Positions 26,598 to 35,565 of a stretch of DNA of 64,000 nucleotides are shown here, one piece after another (the first letter of the stretch is position 1; every line of letters starts with the position of its first letter). The DNA is from Desulfomonile tiedjei. GTDB lineage: Bacteria; Desulfobacterota; Desulfomonilia; Desulfomonilales; Desulfomonilaceae. The notes below the pieces were generated by a model that worked only from the letters and a program-made list of their open reading frames with translations, did no database searches and was not told the origin of the DNA. The stretch lies in NCBI GenBank assembly GCA_016218715.1, contig JACRDG010000096.1, forward strand, positions 1-64,000, given 5' to 3'. The position numbers were made by a program, and so were the translations under genes.

Positions 26598-26754
26598 ATA
26601 CCAATGTGCAGTTCAATTTGTAACATCCGAGGACTCTGCTCTGGGCTGTTCCTGGGAGGTCTCCTCCGCTACGAACGGCACAGCCTGACTGCGCTCCGGA
26701 GACCTCCCAGGAGCGCCCTTCAGCAATATTACTTATTGAATCGCACATTGGTAT
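26598..26754. repeat. Family B palindromic element, 157 bp, copy 1
   Basis: The termini are inverted repeats: ATACCAATGTGCAGTTCAAT on the left, and on the right the complement of ATACCAATGTGCGATTCAAT. The inner part holds GGGAGGTCTCCTCCGCT facing GCTCCGGAGACCTCCC. Length from ATACC to GGTAT is exactly 157 bp, the same as two other copies at 41567-41723 and 56128-56284. There is no coding capacity. Confidence 0.9.
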
Positions 26755-27344
26755 TAGTACTCTATTATCTAGATAGGGTGTCGTATCAAGAACAGCACAA
26801 TTGCGGACCATCTTCCCTGGATCTGCCGCAGGGGCAGGTCTTGCCCTGCCCGTTCCAGAAAGTTGGTGCCGTCTTCATTCGTAGCGACCGGCCTCCGTGC
26901 CGGTCGTTCAGAATGGCCCGGCAGGGACGCCGGGCCCTACGTAGAGGAGGATGCCCAACCCCCCAAAAAATGAGGGAAGGCCATCCAAGCGCTAACTCGC
27001 GAGGCTGGGCGGCTCCACTATCCATCATTCCGGGGTAGGCAGGCATCCAGTTTTTTGCAAGTGGTTCCCGACCTGCGTCGGGACGACGTCTGGATCCCGG
27101 CCCTGGCCCCGGACAGCGATCCCGGGTTCGCCGGCGTGAGGGGTCCAGCTTGATACAACTACCTGTAAATAAGTGGAGCGGTCTTGCAGGCGGCGCCCAC
27201 CGGGCAAAGGCGGCTCCTATACCCCTTCTCCTTAAAGGCCGGAAGGGGGAATTTCGAAGCTTCTGCTCAGGACTAATTCAGGACACCAGGTTTGGCAGCC
27301 GTTCCATTCGTAACAGCTCCTCTATGCAAGGAGCTTTCCACTCC
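26755..27344. repeat. Hairpin-rich non-coding spacer between convergent barrel genes
   Basis: Several short GC-rich palindromes follow one another: GCAGGGGCAGGTCTTGCCCTGC, GACCGGCCTCCGTGCCGGTC and GGCCCGGCAGGGACGCCGGGCC. A stretch CTGGATCCCGG...CCCGGGTTCGCC lies near 27090-27140. No gene is supported. The segment looks like an accumulation site of small repeats between two terminators. Confidence 0.6.
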
Positions 27345-27377
27345 AAAACAAAGACAGGGGCCTCTGGCCCCTGTCTT
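27345..27377 (-). terminator. Rho-independent terminator of second barrel gene
   Basis: A perfect 12 bp stem (27351-27362 with 27366-27377) surrounds a TCT loop. On the minus strand it is followed by TTTGTTTTGG. Confidence 0.9.
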
Positions 27378-27407
27378 CAGGATCAACACAAAAAGTGTGT
27401 ATGGTTG

Positions 27408-29264
27408 CTAGAAACTGCCTTCGAATTTCACCTCTGCACCCCAAACCGGGTCGATGGTGCGGTTGGGGTTGATGAAAGCAGTTGCTGGGGTTCCGCCGGC
27501 TGGCCACACGAGGGGAGCGTTGGTTCCCCACAATGGGATGTTCTTGTCACGGCAGGCCCATTTGAACCACGCGCCGGGCTGCCAGTAGGCCACCGTCAGC
27601 TTCATGACCAGGCCTTCGATGAGCTTCCAGTCCATCCCCGCGTCGATCTCGTATCCGATATTCATGTCGGGGATATTGGGTGTGCTCAGGTTGTTCCACA
27701 CGTTCAAGATATTGGCGTTGGTGATCGCACCAAAGTTCACAGTGCCAGGGAGCGCTCCAGCGGCCGGTGCGGTGGTGTCAGGCCTGATGCAACCCCATCC
27801 GAAACCGCTCTTGGAGGCCCGGTCCGCCCACATGAAGCTGGCAAACGTGTTCAAGTTCGCTGCCAGCGCATAGTCCCACCGGCCCGCGTAAATGATCGCA
27901 TCCTCGATGTATCCGTCCGTGGTATCCCCGTTCTGGAACACCCCGGTGCCGTACACCTCGTTGATGAGGTAACTGTACGGCCGGAAAAAGGGGGTGTTCG
28001 CAAAGGAGTTGCTCCTCAGAATGCCCGTCCGGTCGATTTGGCCGATGAGACCGCCCATGCCTCGACGATCGCCTCCGGACAGCCACGCATAGAGGAGCGA
28101 CATCTTGGACGGGCCTGCAAGCACACCCGCTTCAAGGGCATAGCGCCAGTGCTCGATATAGAGGTCCCTCACGTCTACCGCGACGCCATTCTGTCTGCCT
28201 CTTCCGATGATGCCGTTGGCCGGCAGGCCGCCTCTCGTCTTTTCGGTCTGGTGAAACCAAACCACTTCTCCGTTGAAGAAGAACCGGCCATTGTTGAACT
28301 TGGCATATCCGGAGCCGTACCACTCGGTGTGGTTGTCCAGGTATATGTACGCACGCGCACCGGGGGTCTTGTTGGCCCTGGCAACCGGATCGTCCAGAAC
28401 CCCTTCGCCGCCGGTATGGAAGTTCACCCAGTTGACGAGCGCGCCCATTTCAATGGAGCCCGCTCGGTAGGTGAAGAGGGAACCGACGTCGTATCTGGTG
28501 TTGTCCTTGTCACGATCCACGTTGTAGTACCCGCTGGTATTATTAAACGCCGGGAGGCCCGCGGCGGTCGTCGACGGCCGGGCGGTCGCGCCCCTTCTGG
28601 ACGGGTACACACCAACGGTGATGTTGAACGGCCCGTACAGCGCACTCACGCTCAACGTCTCACTGTTCCGGACATCGGCGTTCCAGCCGAGACCGGTGCC
28701 GAATGCCGAGGGACGTCTTCCAAAGTTCACGATCCCCCAGGGAACCTGCGCGGTCATGAACAGCCAGTTCCAGTAACCAGGAGAGAACGACCGCCGAATA
28801 CCCGTGTACCGGTAGGTGAGATATTCCGACGCGACCAAATCCCCTTGCCCCAAATCCCCGGTGGCTACGGGCTGACCCGCGACCGCACTGCCGGGACCCC
28901 ACTCACCGACGTGGTAACGTCCTCTGACTCTGAGAGCCGGGTTGATCTGCAGGTCGACATTGGTGTCCATCCAGAGGGTCTGCCACCCCGCGTCACTGCC
29001 TGATTGGATGCCTGCCCTCCGATGCCATCCGGCCCAGAAGTTGTACGGCGCGAAAGTGCCCGCTGGAAAACCGGTAACGCCGTCGATCGCAGCCACGTCA
29101 TAGGCCCCGAAAAACCCGCTCTTTCCGGTCTGCGCAAAGGTCTGATAATTCCAGGTGAAGGTCCCGTCCATTTTGAGTTCAAAGGCTGAAGCCGGTCCTG
29201 CCAACAAGCAGAGGCAAAGACCGATCACGGCCGCCATCCATACCTTCCTCGTATGTAGGTTCAT
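27408..29264 (-). CDS. Outer-membrane beta-barrel protein, paralogue
   Basis: This 618-residue protein has a signal peptide (MAAVIGLCLCLLAGPASA, mature FELKMDGTFTWNYQ). It has strand-turn barrel composition and a C-terminal Phe (FEGSF). ATG 29264 was chosen; the frame is open to 29372, but that would put 36 basic residues before the signal. It is a distant paralogue of the gene at 24663 and points toward it. Two related barrels in convergent orientation suggest duplication with inversion. Function beyond transport or pore formation is unknown. Confidence 0.85.
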   Translation of the reverse strand: MNLHTRKVWMAAVIGLCLCLLAGPASAFELKMDGTFTWNYQTFAQTGKSGFFGAYDVAAIDGVTGFPAGTFAPYNFWAGWHRRAGIQSGSDAGWQTLWMDTNVDLQINPALRVRGRYHVGEWGPGSAVAGQPVATGDLGQGDLVASEYLTYRYTGIRRSFSPGYWNWLFMTAQVPWGIVNFGRRPSAFGTGLGWNADVRNSETLSVSALYGPFNITVGVYPSRRGATARPSTTAAGLPAFNNTSGYYNVDRDKDNTRYDVGSLFTYRAGSIEMGALVNWVNFHTGGEGVLDDPVARANKTPGARAYIYLDNHTEWYGSGYAKFNNGRFFFNGEVVWFHQTEKTRGGLPANGIIGRGRQNGVAVDVRDLYIEHWRYALEAGVLAGPSKMSLLYAWLSGGDRRGMGGLIGQIDRTGILRSNSFANTPFFRPYSYLINEVYGTGVFQNGDTTDGYIEDAIIYAGRWDYALAANLNTFASFMWADRASKSGFGWGCIRPDTTAPAAGALPGTVNFGAITNANILNVWNNLSTPNIPDMNIGYEIDAGMDWKLIEGLVMKLTVAYWQPGAWFKWACRDKNIPLWGTNAPLVWPAGGTPATAFINPNRTIDPVWGAEVKFEGSF

Positions 29265-29528
29265 GAAAATTTCCTCCCTCACTCGACAAGGACGACCGGG
29301 TCGCCGTCCACATGAAATGACAGAGAGCCCCTGCCCGACACGCCTCAAGTGCGCCCGGGAAGCGGCACCCAAACAATATACTTTTGAAGAGCTTACAGCA
29401 AAGTAACCCTACACGGCAGGTACGTCCATGTCAACTGGAAAGCGGCACACTTTCCTAGAAAAATGAGAGTAAACTGACGCAATTGTTGGTCTGAACTGTA
29501 ATAATTCCTGACAATTTGTACTCTGGCT
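29265..29528. other. Non-coding spacer
   Basis: 264 bases hold the promoter region of the barrel gene and the 3' flank of the ParB-like gene. It is AT-richer than its surroundings near 29450-29520. No clear boxes or terminator were found. Confidence 0.4.
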
Positions 29529-30467
29529 TTATGCCTCGTCGTCCAGCCTGTCGATTATCCGCTGCGCGTGCTGCCGCGAGTCGCACCTGATTTCCAGGGT
29601 GCACTCGGGGGTTTCGAAGCCTTGAGCATGCCTGATCGTCACGCGGTTCGAGCGCACAACGGACTGGCGCCAGGAGTGGAATTCTTGTTCCTGAGCGGCC
29701 AATTCAGGGTGCTTCCAGGACCTGACCAGGTCTCGGAACCGAGCTGCACGCTCAGGCAGGGCCGCGTCCCGATCCGACAGGATAGCCGCGGCGCACTCGT
29801 CCTGGAGTAAATCGACAACGGGCCTGGAGTGAAAGATCGAGAGATCAACGAGGGAGCTGATAATTTCGTTCTTCTTGTTCGCGTTCAACCCCAGTTCCTC
29901 GGTAATCTGCATGAGAATCGCGCGCTCCGCAGGCGCGAGCCTTGCCAGTATCACACACGTTTTCTCGTGAATGCGCCCGGACGCGAGCGATTCGAGCACG
30001 AAAGGCTCGAGACCGGCCACGATTCTGAGCCTCTCCAGCCGGGGACCGCGAGGCGGCACCCCCATGACCGGAAGGAACTCCTCCGCGACCGCGTCCCGGG
30101 GAAACAGCTCCAGCAGTCGCCGTACGACTACTGAAGTGCAGGCAGGATCGAACGTCCGATGGGTCACGTTGTCCCAGAAGGCCAGGCGGAAGGCATCTTG
30201 CTCCGGCATCCGGGCGGGGAGTACTTTGACCTCGACTTGCGGCAACCCAACGCGCCGCGCAACGGTGAGACGCCGGCGCCCCAGCACGGGGACTGGACTG
30301 CCCGCCACACGCTCCTGCACGACCGGCTGCGTGATGATTCCCACTGCTCGCACAGACTGCTCCAGCGGCTCCAGGTCCGCGAAACAAGGAATGTAATAGG
30401 TCGTGTCATCGAGATCGATGTCACGAGGGTCCGGAGACGATGTTTTCGTGTGCTGCAGCCAATTCAA
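29529..30467 (-). CDS. ParB/Spo0J-like N-terminal domain protein, stand-alone
   Basis: This 312-residue protein has a ParB-N-like start (ALQ-type region as DLEPLEQSVRAVGIITQPVV) and the arginine patch LGRRRLTVARRVGL in the CTP-binding position. It then has a helical region and a divergent C-terminus with FHSWRQSVVRSNRVTIRHAQ. No parA is adjacent, and the spacer does not look like a parS cluster. A role as a transcription regulator or nucleic-acid-bound CTPase is possible. Its start overlaps the upstream glycosyltransferase by 47 bp if the first ATG is used; a later start would remove the overlap but shorten the N-terminus. Confidence 0.75.
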   Translation of the reverse strand: MNWLQHTKTSSPDPRDIDLDDTTYYIPCFADLEPLEQSVRAVGIITQPVVQERVAGSPVPVLGRRRLTVARRVGLPQVEVKVLPARMPEQDAFRLAFWDNVTHRTFDPACTSVVVRRLLELFPRDAVAEEFLPVMGVPPRGPRLERLRIVAGLEPFVLESLASGRIHEKTCVILARLAPAERAILMQITEELGLNANKKNEIISSLVDLSIFHSRPVVDLLQDECAAAILSDRDAALPERAARFRDLVRSWKHPELAAQEQEFHSWRQSVVRSNRVTIRHAQGFETPECTLEIRCDSRQHAQRIIDRLDDEA

Positions 30468-31263
30468 GGTAGTGCTCGGCCTCCTGCGTTCTTCCTCGTT
30501 TTATGCATCCGCCTGCCACGATCCGGCATTTCTTCACCAGTTCCCGCGCGGCAGCCCTGCGATAATCCGGCCCCAATTGCGGATCGGCCAGGATTTTCAC
30601 GATCGCCTGAATCCTGAATCGGTCGATTCCCGGAACGAGCCGCGAAAGCTGATCCGGTCTGCCTCCATGCTTTACCACGAGCGGTTCCGGGATGAAGACG
30701 ACGTCGTGGAACGCCGTGATCCTCAGCCACAAGTCGTAATCTTCCGCCGCGGGCAAGGTCTCGTCGAACGAGCCGACCCGATCCAGCAAGGACCGTGAGA
30801 GCATGACCGAAGAGGGGCTAATCAGGCACCGTTCCAGGGCGCGTTCAAAGAAGTGGCCGCCTTGCTTGCGGTGAATCTCCTTTTGCCGAACAGGCCGGCC
30901 GTTGCAGCACCACAGCTCGTCGGTATGACAGATGAACAGCGGCCTCCGCGGGTCAAAGACCGCGACCTGCCGGGCGAGCTTGTTTGGCAGCCATTCATCG
31001 TCGGAATCCAGGAACGCCAGCAACTCACCCTGTGCTCGAGTAATCCCCGCATTCCGCGCGGCCGAGACCCCGCGATTCTCCTGAAAAACCGCGGTAAGTC
31101 GGTCGTCGAAGCGCGAGAGCACCTCAGTGGTGCCATCCCTTGAGCCGTCGTCCACCACGATCAGCTCGAAGTCTCGGAATGTCTGGTCGAGGACCGACCG
31201 AATCGCCCGCTCCACGACACCCGCACGGTCATATGTCGGTATGATGGCGCTCACCAGCGGCAT
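30421..31263 (-). CDS. Family 2 glycosyltransferase
   Basis: This soluble GT-A enzyme of 280 residues begins VSAIIPTYDRAGVVERAIRS. It has LIVVDDGSRDGT, the FLDSDDEWLP metal-binding block, and AAEDYDLWLRI in the acceptor region. It has no membrane segment. It shares a transcript with the downstream ParB-like gene by overlap. The sugar and acceptor are unknown. The family is typical of surface polysaccharide synthesis. Confidence 0.88.
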   Translation of the reverse strand: MPLVSAIIPTYDRAGVVERAIRSVLDQTFRDFELIVVDDGSRDGTTEVLSRFDDRLTAVFQENRGVSAARNAGITRAQGELLAFLDSDDEWLPNKLARQVAVFDPRRPLFICHTDELWCCNGRPVRQKEIHRKQGGHFFERALERCLISPSSVMLSRSLLDRVGSFDETLPAAEDYDLWLRITAFHDVVFIPEPLVVKHGGRPDQLSRLVPGIDRFRIQAIVKILADPQLGPDYRRAAARELVKKCRIVAGGCIKRGRTQEAEHYLELAAAHENIVSGPS

Positions 31264-31360
31264 GACGGCCCCTCGGGGATTGCGATGCTCCCAAGCCTAC
31301 GACTCATGGTATCATACTACGGGAGTGCCAGCGTTTCCGTTTCAAAGAGGACGGGGCATC

Positions 31361-32020
31361 ATGCCGCAGAGTACGAACGAACGAGAAATCACGGACATTC
31401 TCTTCGACCTCGGGAACGTGCTGGTCCCGCTACACCCGGACACAGCGTTCCGGAGGCTGCTGCCGCACCTTCCCCTGGATAAGGCCGCGCTGCTCAGGAG
31501 AGATCGGCTGGCGTTCCTGAGGCTATTGCATGAGCCAAAGGCCGCCCTGGAAACAGGTAAAATCGACTTCCCGGAGTTTTGCGCCCGCATGTCCGTTATC
31601 CTGGGGGTCTCCTTGCCGATAGACGAATTTCGGTCCATCTGGTGTTCCATGTTCAGCATGGATCCGGAGATGATCGAGCTGGGTGAGCGTCTGTCCACAC
31701 GGTACCGGACCTGGCTCGCGTCCAACACGAGCCGGGTGCACTACGAGTCTATCCGGGAACGGTTCCCGCGCGTGCTGTTCTAACGGGATGCCGCTCTCTC
31801 CTACGAGCTGGGAGTCATGAAGCCGGATCTCGAGTACTATGCCCGCGCGGTGAAGAAGTTTGGAATCGACCCTCGTACAGCGGTTCTCATCGACGACCTG
31901 AGCGAAAACGTTGACGGAGCCATCCGTTCCGGATTACATGGAATAACTTTCGCGGACCGCCCCCAACTTCTGCGAGAGCTGGCGGACCTGGGGGTGCAGG
32001 TGCCAGGTAACGGAGCGTAG
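31361..32020 (+). pseudogene. HAD-superfamily hydrolase interrupted by in-frame TAA
   Basis: The N-terminal half (ILFDLGNVLVPLHP with the DxG variant of the nucleophile motif, cap, and LASNTSRVHYESIRERFPRV) ends at TAA 31781-31783. The same frame continues at once with RDAALSYELGVMKPD, then VLIDDLSENVDGA (motif IV), to the stop at 32018-32020. Joined, it would be 219 residues, normal for the YihX/epoxide-hydrolase-like HAD group. One G-to-T change (GAA to TAA) would explain the break. A sequencing error or a very recent nonsense mutation is more likely than recoding, because TAA is not a Sec or Pyl codon. Confidence 0.85.
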
Positions 32021-32172
32021 TACGCCATTTCACAAATACGGTCTCGCTTGGTGGCTCTGCTCTTGGCTGTTCAGTGGGGCCGGCATCTTGCCGGTCCATG
32101 AAGAAGTGACAGGCAAGATGCCTGTCCCACCAAGAATGCGGAAGTGCCTGACCGAACTTGCGAAAAGGAGCA
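32021..32172. repeat. Family C palindromic element
   Basis: The left end TACGCCATTTCACAAATACGG follows the TAG stop of the HAD gene directly. The centre holds CCGGCATCTTGCCGGTCC and GACAGGCAAGATGCCTGTCC as paired arms. The right end GAACTTGCGAAAAGG mirrors the left. Similar elements lie at 52.4 kb and 61.0 kb. It separates the HAD gene from argJ by a few bases on each side. Confidence 0.75.
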
Positions 32173-32181
32173 CCGAGGACA

Positions 32182-33384
32182 GTGAACGAAGAAAAACTTG
32201 CCATCAGAGGGTTCAGATTCAGCGCAGTGGCTGCAGGCGTCAAACAACCGGGAACCACTCGGCTCGACCTTGGCCTCATCGTCTCGGACGTGCCCGCGAC
32301 GGCCGCGGGGGTTACCACCACCAATCTGGTTGCGGCTGCGCCGGTCCAGATAACACGGAAGCGCCTGGAGCGCGGCCTATGTCAGGCGATCCTCATCAAT
32401 TCGGGCAATGCCAATGCCTATACCGGTGAGGCCGGCATGCAAGCGGCCTCAGACCTGACCCGGGAGGTCGCACAGAGCCTCGCACTGGACCCGGACCTGG
32501 TGCTCCCTATGTCCACGGGCGTCATCGGCAATCCGCTGCCGGTGGATCGGATGCGCGACCGTATCCCGGATCTGATCGCAGGCCTCGATGCAGGGGCCGC
32601 GTCGGAGGTGGCACGCGCGATGATGACCACCGACACCAGACCCAAGACCGTGTTCCTTGAGGGAACCCTCTCCACCGGCCCTTTCAAGATGCTGGGGATC
32701 GCGAAAGGCTCGGGGATGATCGCTCCTGACATGGCCACGATGTTGGCTGTGATCCTCACCGATGTCAGGGTCGAGCGCTCTGTGCTACAGGAGTCTCTGG
32801 TCGCGGCGGTGGAGCGTACGTTCAACCGCATCACCATTGATGGAGACACGAGCACGAACGACACCCTCGTCGTCCTCGCCGGGGGCGAGCCTTCTGCCGC
32901 GGCGCTGAGCGGTTCGGACTCAGACACGACCGCGTTCGCTGCGCTCCTCAATGAAGCCTGTTCGGATCTGGCCCGCCAGTTGGTGCTCGACGGTGAAGGT
33001 GCGACAAAGCTGGTCGAGATTCACGTGCGCGGCGCGGTGGATGAGGCGTCCGCGGTCAAGGTAGCCAAAACCATCGCAGAGTCGCCGCTGGTGAAGACCG
33101 CATTCCATGGTGGCGACCCCAACTGGGGGCGGATCATCGCGGCTGCCGGACGCGCGGGCGTCCCCTTCAATCCCGAGATCATAGAGCTGTCAATCGGCCA
33201 CGCGCTGGTGGTGAAGGATGGCTCCCTCGTACCGGGCGATTGGGAACCCGCAGCGGCTCGTGTCATGAAGGGGCGGGAATTCTCGATCTTTCTCGATTTG
33301 AAATCAGGTCCGGCAGAGGCGTGTTTCCTTACGACCGATTTTTCAGCCGAATATGTGGCTATCAATGCAGATTATCGATCTTGA
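32182..33384 (+). CDS. argJ: Bifunctional ornithine acetyltransferase/N-acetylglutamate synthase ArgJ
   Basis: This 400-residue enzyme of arginine biosynthesis recycles the acetyl group from N-acetylornithine to glutamate. The self-cleavage site is in KGSGMIAPDMATML (before the Thr). LINSGNANAYTG and the C-terminal AEYVAINADYRS are canonical. GTG 32182 was preferred to the TTG at 32158 because GAGG precedes it and the family begins near residue 5 with IRGFRFSAVAAG. No other arg gene is adjacent. The 3' end overlaps the convergent transglycosylase gene by 23 bp. Confidence 0.96.
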   Translation: MNEEKLAIRGFRFSAVAAGVKQPGTTRLDLGLIVSDVPATAAGVTTTNLVAAAPVQITRKRLERGLCQAILINSGNANAYTGEAGMQAASDLTREVAQSLALDPDLVLPMSTGVIGNPLPVDRMRDRIPDLIAGLDAGAASEVARAMMTTDTRPKTVFLEGTLSTGPFKMLGIAKGSGMIAPDMATMLAVILTDVRVERSVLQESLVAAVERTFNRITIDGDTSTNDTLVVLAGGEPSAAALSGSDSDTTAFAALLNEACSDLARQLVLDGEGATKLVEIHVRGAVDEASAVKVAKTIAESPLVKTAFHGGDPNWGRIIAAAGRAGVPFNPEIIELSIGHALVVKDGSLVPGDWEPAAARVMKGREFSIFLDLKSGPAEACFLTTDFSAEYVAINADYRS

Positions 33385-34639
33385 CGGTACGAAGGATCTT
33401 GATCGGATTACCGGGTGCCAGGGATAGGCGATCGCGCTTGCGTACGAGAGCTTTGGTCTTGAGCGTTTGGGCCGGCACCACGATTTTGGCGCCTCGTCGG
33501 AGTCGACGGCGGAGGTTCACGTCCGGATTCAGTTCTGCCAGGTGATGCTTGTCTATGCCATAACGATGGCAGATCTTTCGAACGTTGTCCCCTTGATCCA
33601 CCACGTGCACGATCTGGTTTACCGGCGGTTCCGGAGTCATGTCCTCCAGTTTCTTCGCGAGGATCTGTCTCTTCCCGAGCGGAACGCGCAGCGAGTAAGG
33701 CGGACCGTCCGCGGGGGTCGTTGGACGGAGGAGGGCAGGGTTCAGATCGACCAGTTCATCCGCGGGCACGTTCATTTCTTGCGCCAGAGTCGTCAGGGGA
33801 TGGCAGCCGTTCACGGGAACCAGTTCGTGCTTCTTGTCGAAAGGCTGGGATTTGAGCGCCTGAAATCCGTATTTCGCCGGGTTCTTGGCGATGTGAGCGA
33901 TTGCGTGGAATCGCGGGAAGAACTCCTTGGTTTCCCGTTTCAGCTTACGGCTGCTACAGATCTCGTCGTACCCGTCTGCATCTTCCTGGCAGAGCACCTT
34001 ATTCAGTTTGTTCTCGCCGGAATTGTAGGCACTCAACGCAAGCCGCCAGCACCCGAACATTCCATAGAGATCCTTCAGGTAGAGCAACGCGGCCTTGGTG
34101 GACTTCTCCGGGTCGAGTCGTTCATCGACCCAGCTATCCACTCGCAAGCCGTAGCTTCTCGCCGTGTCGGGCATGAATTGCCACATGCCGAGAGCGTTTG
34201 CCGGGGAGCGTGCCTCCGGGTTGGCCCCTGATTCGAGCAAGAACAGGTAGGAAAGGTCTTCCGGGAGGCCGTTCTCCACGGTCATCGTCTTGACCATGGG
34301 GAGATAGTCTTGGGCCCGAGCCATGTACTGCCGCATGGTTTCCCGCTGCCCGTAAGCGTACATGCGTATGAACTGACGCACCCTCGGTTCGTCTTCTTCG
34401 ATGGGCAATGGAGGGTAGGAAGATTTCTTCTCTTCGGCTTGCAGGGCGGGTTTCTTACGGCTCGTACCGAGCGAGAGCGCGCTGGAGAACGCGTTGGCCA
34501 CGAGGCTGGGCGGTTTTTCGAGCGTTTCCTTGACGATACCCGCGGTCGAACCACACCCACTGAGCGCCGCGAGGCAAACGCCCACTACAACGAGGCCTCT
34601 CCAGCGAGTTCTACTCCACGCCGGGGATTTCCGAACCAT
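33362..34639 (-). CDS. MltD-like membrane-bound lytic transglycosylase with LysM
   Basis: This protein of about 425 residues has a lipoprotein signal (LVVVGVCLAALSGCGS; Cys is the lipidation site). The SLT domain has the catalytic Glu in FLLLESGANPEARSPANALGMWQFM and SAYNSGENKLNKV. One clear C-terminal LysM covers the final 80 residues (IVHVVDQGDNVRKICHRYGI), with a second degenerate repeat before it (PLTTLAQEMNVPADELVDLN). It cleaves peptidoglycan in the periplasm. ATG 34639 was chosen because it places the lipobox 24 residues in. The frame is open to 34735. Confidence 0.9.
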   Translation of the reverse strand: MVRKSPAWSRTRWRGLVVVGVCLAALSGCGSTAGIVKETLEKPPSLVANAFSSALSLGTSRKKPALQAEEKKSSYPPLPIEEDEPRVRQFIRMYAYGQRETMRQYMARAQDYLPMVKTMTVENGLPEDLSYLFLLESGANPEARSPANALGMWQFMPDTARSYGLRVDSWVDERLDPEKSTKAALLYLKDLYGMFGCWRLALSAYNSGENKLNKVLCQEDADGYDEICSSRKLKRETKEFFPRFHAIAHIAKNPAKYGFQALKSQPFDKKHELVPVNGCHPLTTLAQEMNVPADELVDLNPALLRPTTPADGPPYSLRVPLGKRQILAKKLEDMTPEPPVNQIVHVVDQGDNVRKICHRYGIDKHHLAELNPDVNLRRRLRRGAKIVVPAQTLKTKALVRKRDRLSLAPGNPIKILRTVKIDNLH

Positions 34640-34854
34640 CCCACGTGAGAAAACAGAATCAACCGGATCGCCTCTGTGACAAGCACGTATCACTCGGCAA
34701 AACCGCATCATGGCATGTCGGATATTAACACACATTTGGCAACTGTCAACGGTTTCCGCGAAGACCGTCGGGGTGTCCAGGAGCGCGGGATGTTCCTGTC
34801 ACGCAACGATGGGGGTTGGCGCGGGAGACTCAGGAATCGTGAGATGCAAGAAGG

Positions 34855-35565
34855 TCAGGCCTGGGTAGGAAGAGAGATCTTCAGGTCGGTCTTTCCGACT
34901 TCAAGGCGGCCTCCCATCCCAACGACGATCGACTCGGCAACCAGCAGGCCTGTATGAAGCGACGGCTCCAGCGACTTCAGGTCGTCAGGGAATTGGCCGA
35001 GGTCCCATGTGACCTGCATCGATTGAAAGCCCTCGACCTCGGCTAACGCGACGTCCAGGCGTTTCACATAGGCCAGTCCGCTCTTTTCATGCCACCTGGC
35101 CACAACGCTCACCGTGTCTCTGGCAAATGCTACGCCCTGAACAATGAGCCCTTCAATGACCTGCCAGTCGCCTTGGACGAGCGAGAAGCCCTCCTGGGAT
35201 TCGACTCCCACCACTATCCCGCGTACGGAAAGCTGTTGCTCCATCAACTTGAAGATTTTATTGAAAATTCCGGCGATATCTTGCCGCTCCACCGGAAACT
35301 TGTCCTGGCGGTGGAACGCGGAGAACCTGGCCAGAATGTCGGACGCTTTCTGAACCTGCGACGAGACAATCTCCAACCTCTGAAGAAGAAACCCCCTTTC
35401 CGTTTCCGGCAAGGCGCTTCTTTCAATCTTGAGTTGCATGATCTGGCAGGCAATCCCTATGGCATTGAGAGGCTGGGCGATGTCATGGGCAAAACCCCCG
35501 AAAACCTCTTTCAGTGCAATGAGGTGCAGGATCTCCTCTTGAGAAGGCTGATCCTTATGATCCAT
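34855..35565 (-). CDS. Histidine-kinase-like protein without sensor domain
   Basis: This soluble protein of 236 residues has an H-box (FAHDIAQPLNAIGIACQIM) near residue 25, followed by a dimerisation-like helix pair (ILARFSAFHRQDKF). The C-terminal region resembles a HATPase_c fold by size, but I do not see clear N, G1 and G2 boxes; GLLVAESIVVGMGGRLEVG is the closest to a G region. There is no receiver or membrane segment. It may be a degenerate phosphotransfer or regulatory protein. No response regulator is adjacent. Confidence 0.65.
   Translation of the reverse strand: MDHKDQPSQEEILHLIALKEVFGGFAHDIAQPLNAIGIACQIMQLKIERSALPETERGFLLQRLEIVSSQVQKASDILARFSAFHRQDKFPVERQDIAGIFNKIFKLMEQQLSVRGIVVGVESQEGFSLVQGDWQVIEGLIVQGVAFARDTVSVVARWHEKSGLAYVKRLDVALAEVEGFQSMQVTWDLGQFPDDLKSLEPSLHTGLLVAESIVVGMGGRLEVGKTDLKISLPTQA

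Noticed and set aside
26598-27344. CRISPR array or IS element in the repeat-rich spacer
   Set aside because: Repeats are single palindromes without regular spacers, and there is no transposase or cas gene.
27150-29003. 617-residue plus-strand open frame
   Set aside because: Antisense to the barrel protein gene with a signal peptide and barrel ending; composition rich in Arg/Val/Gly without domains.
31781-31783. Possible recoding of the stop in the HAD gene
   Set aside because: The codon is TAA. Selenocysteine uses TGA and pyrrolysine TAG, and the position is not a catalytic site.
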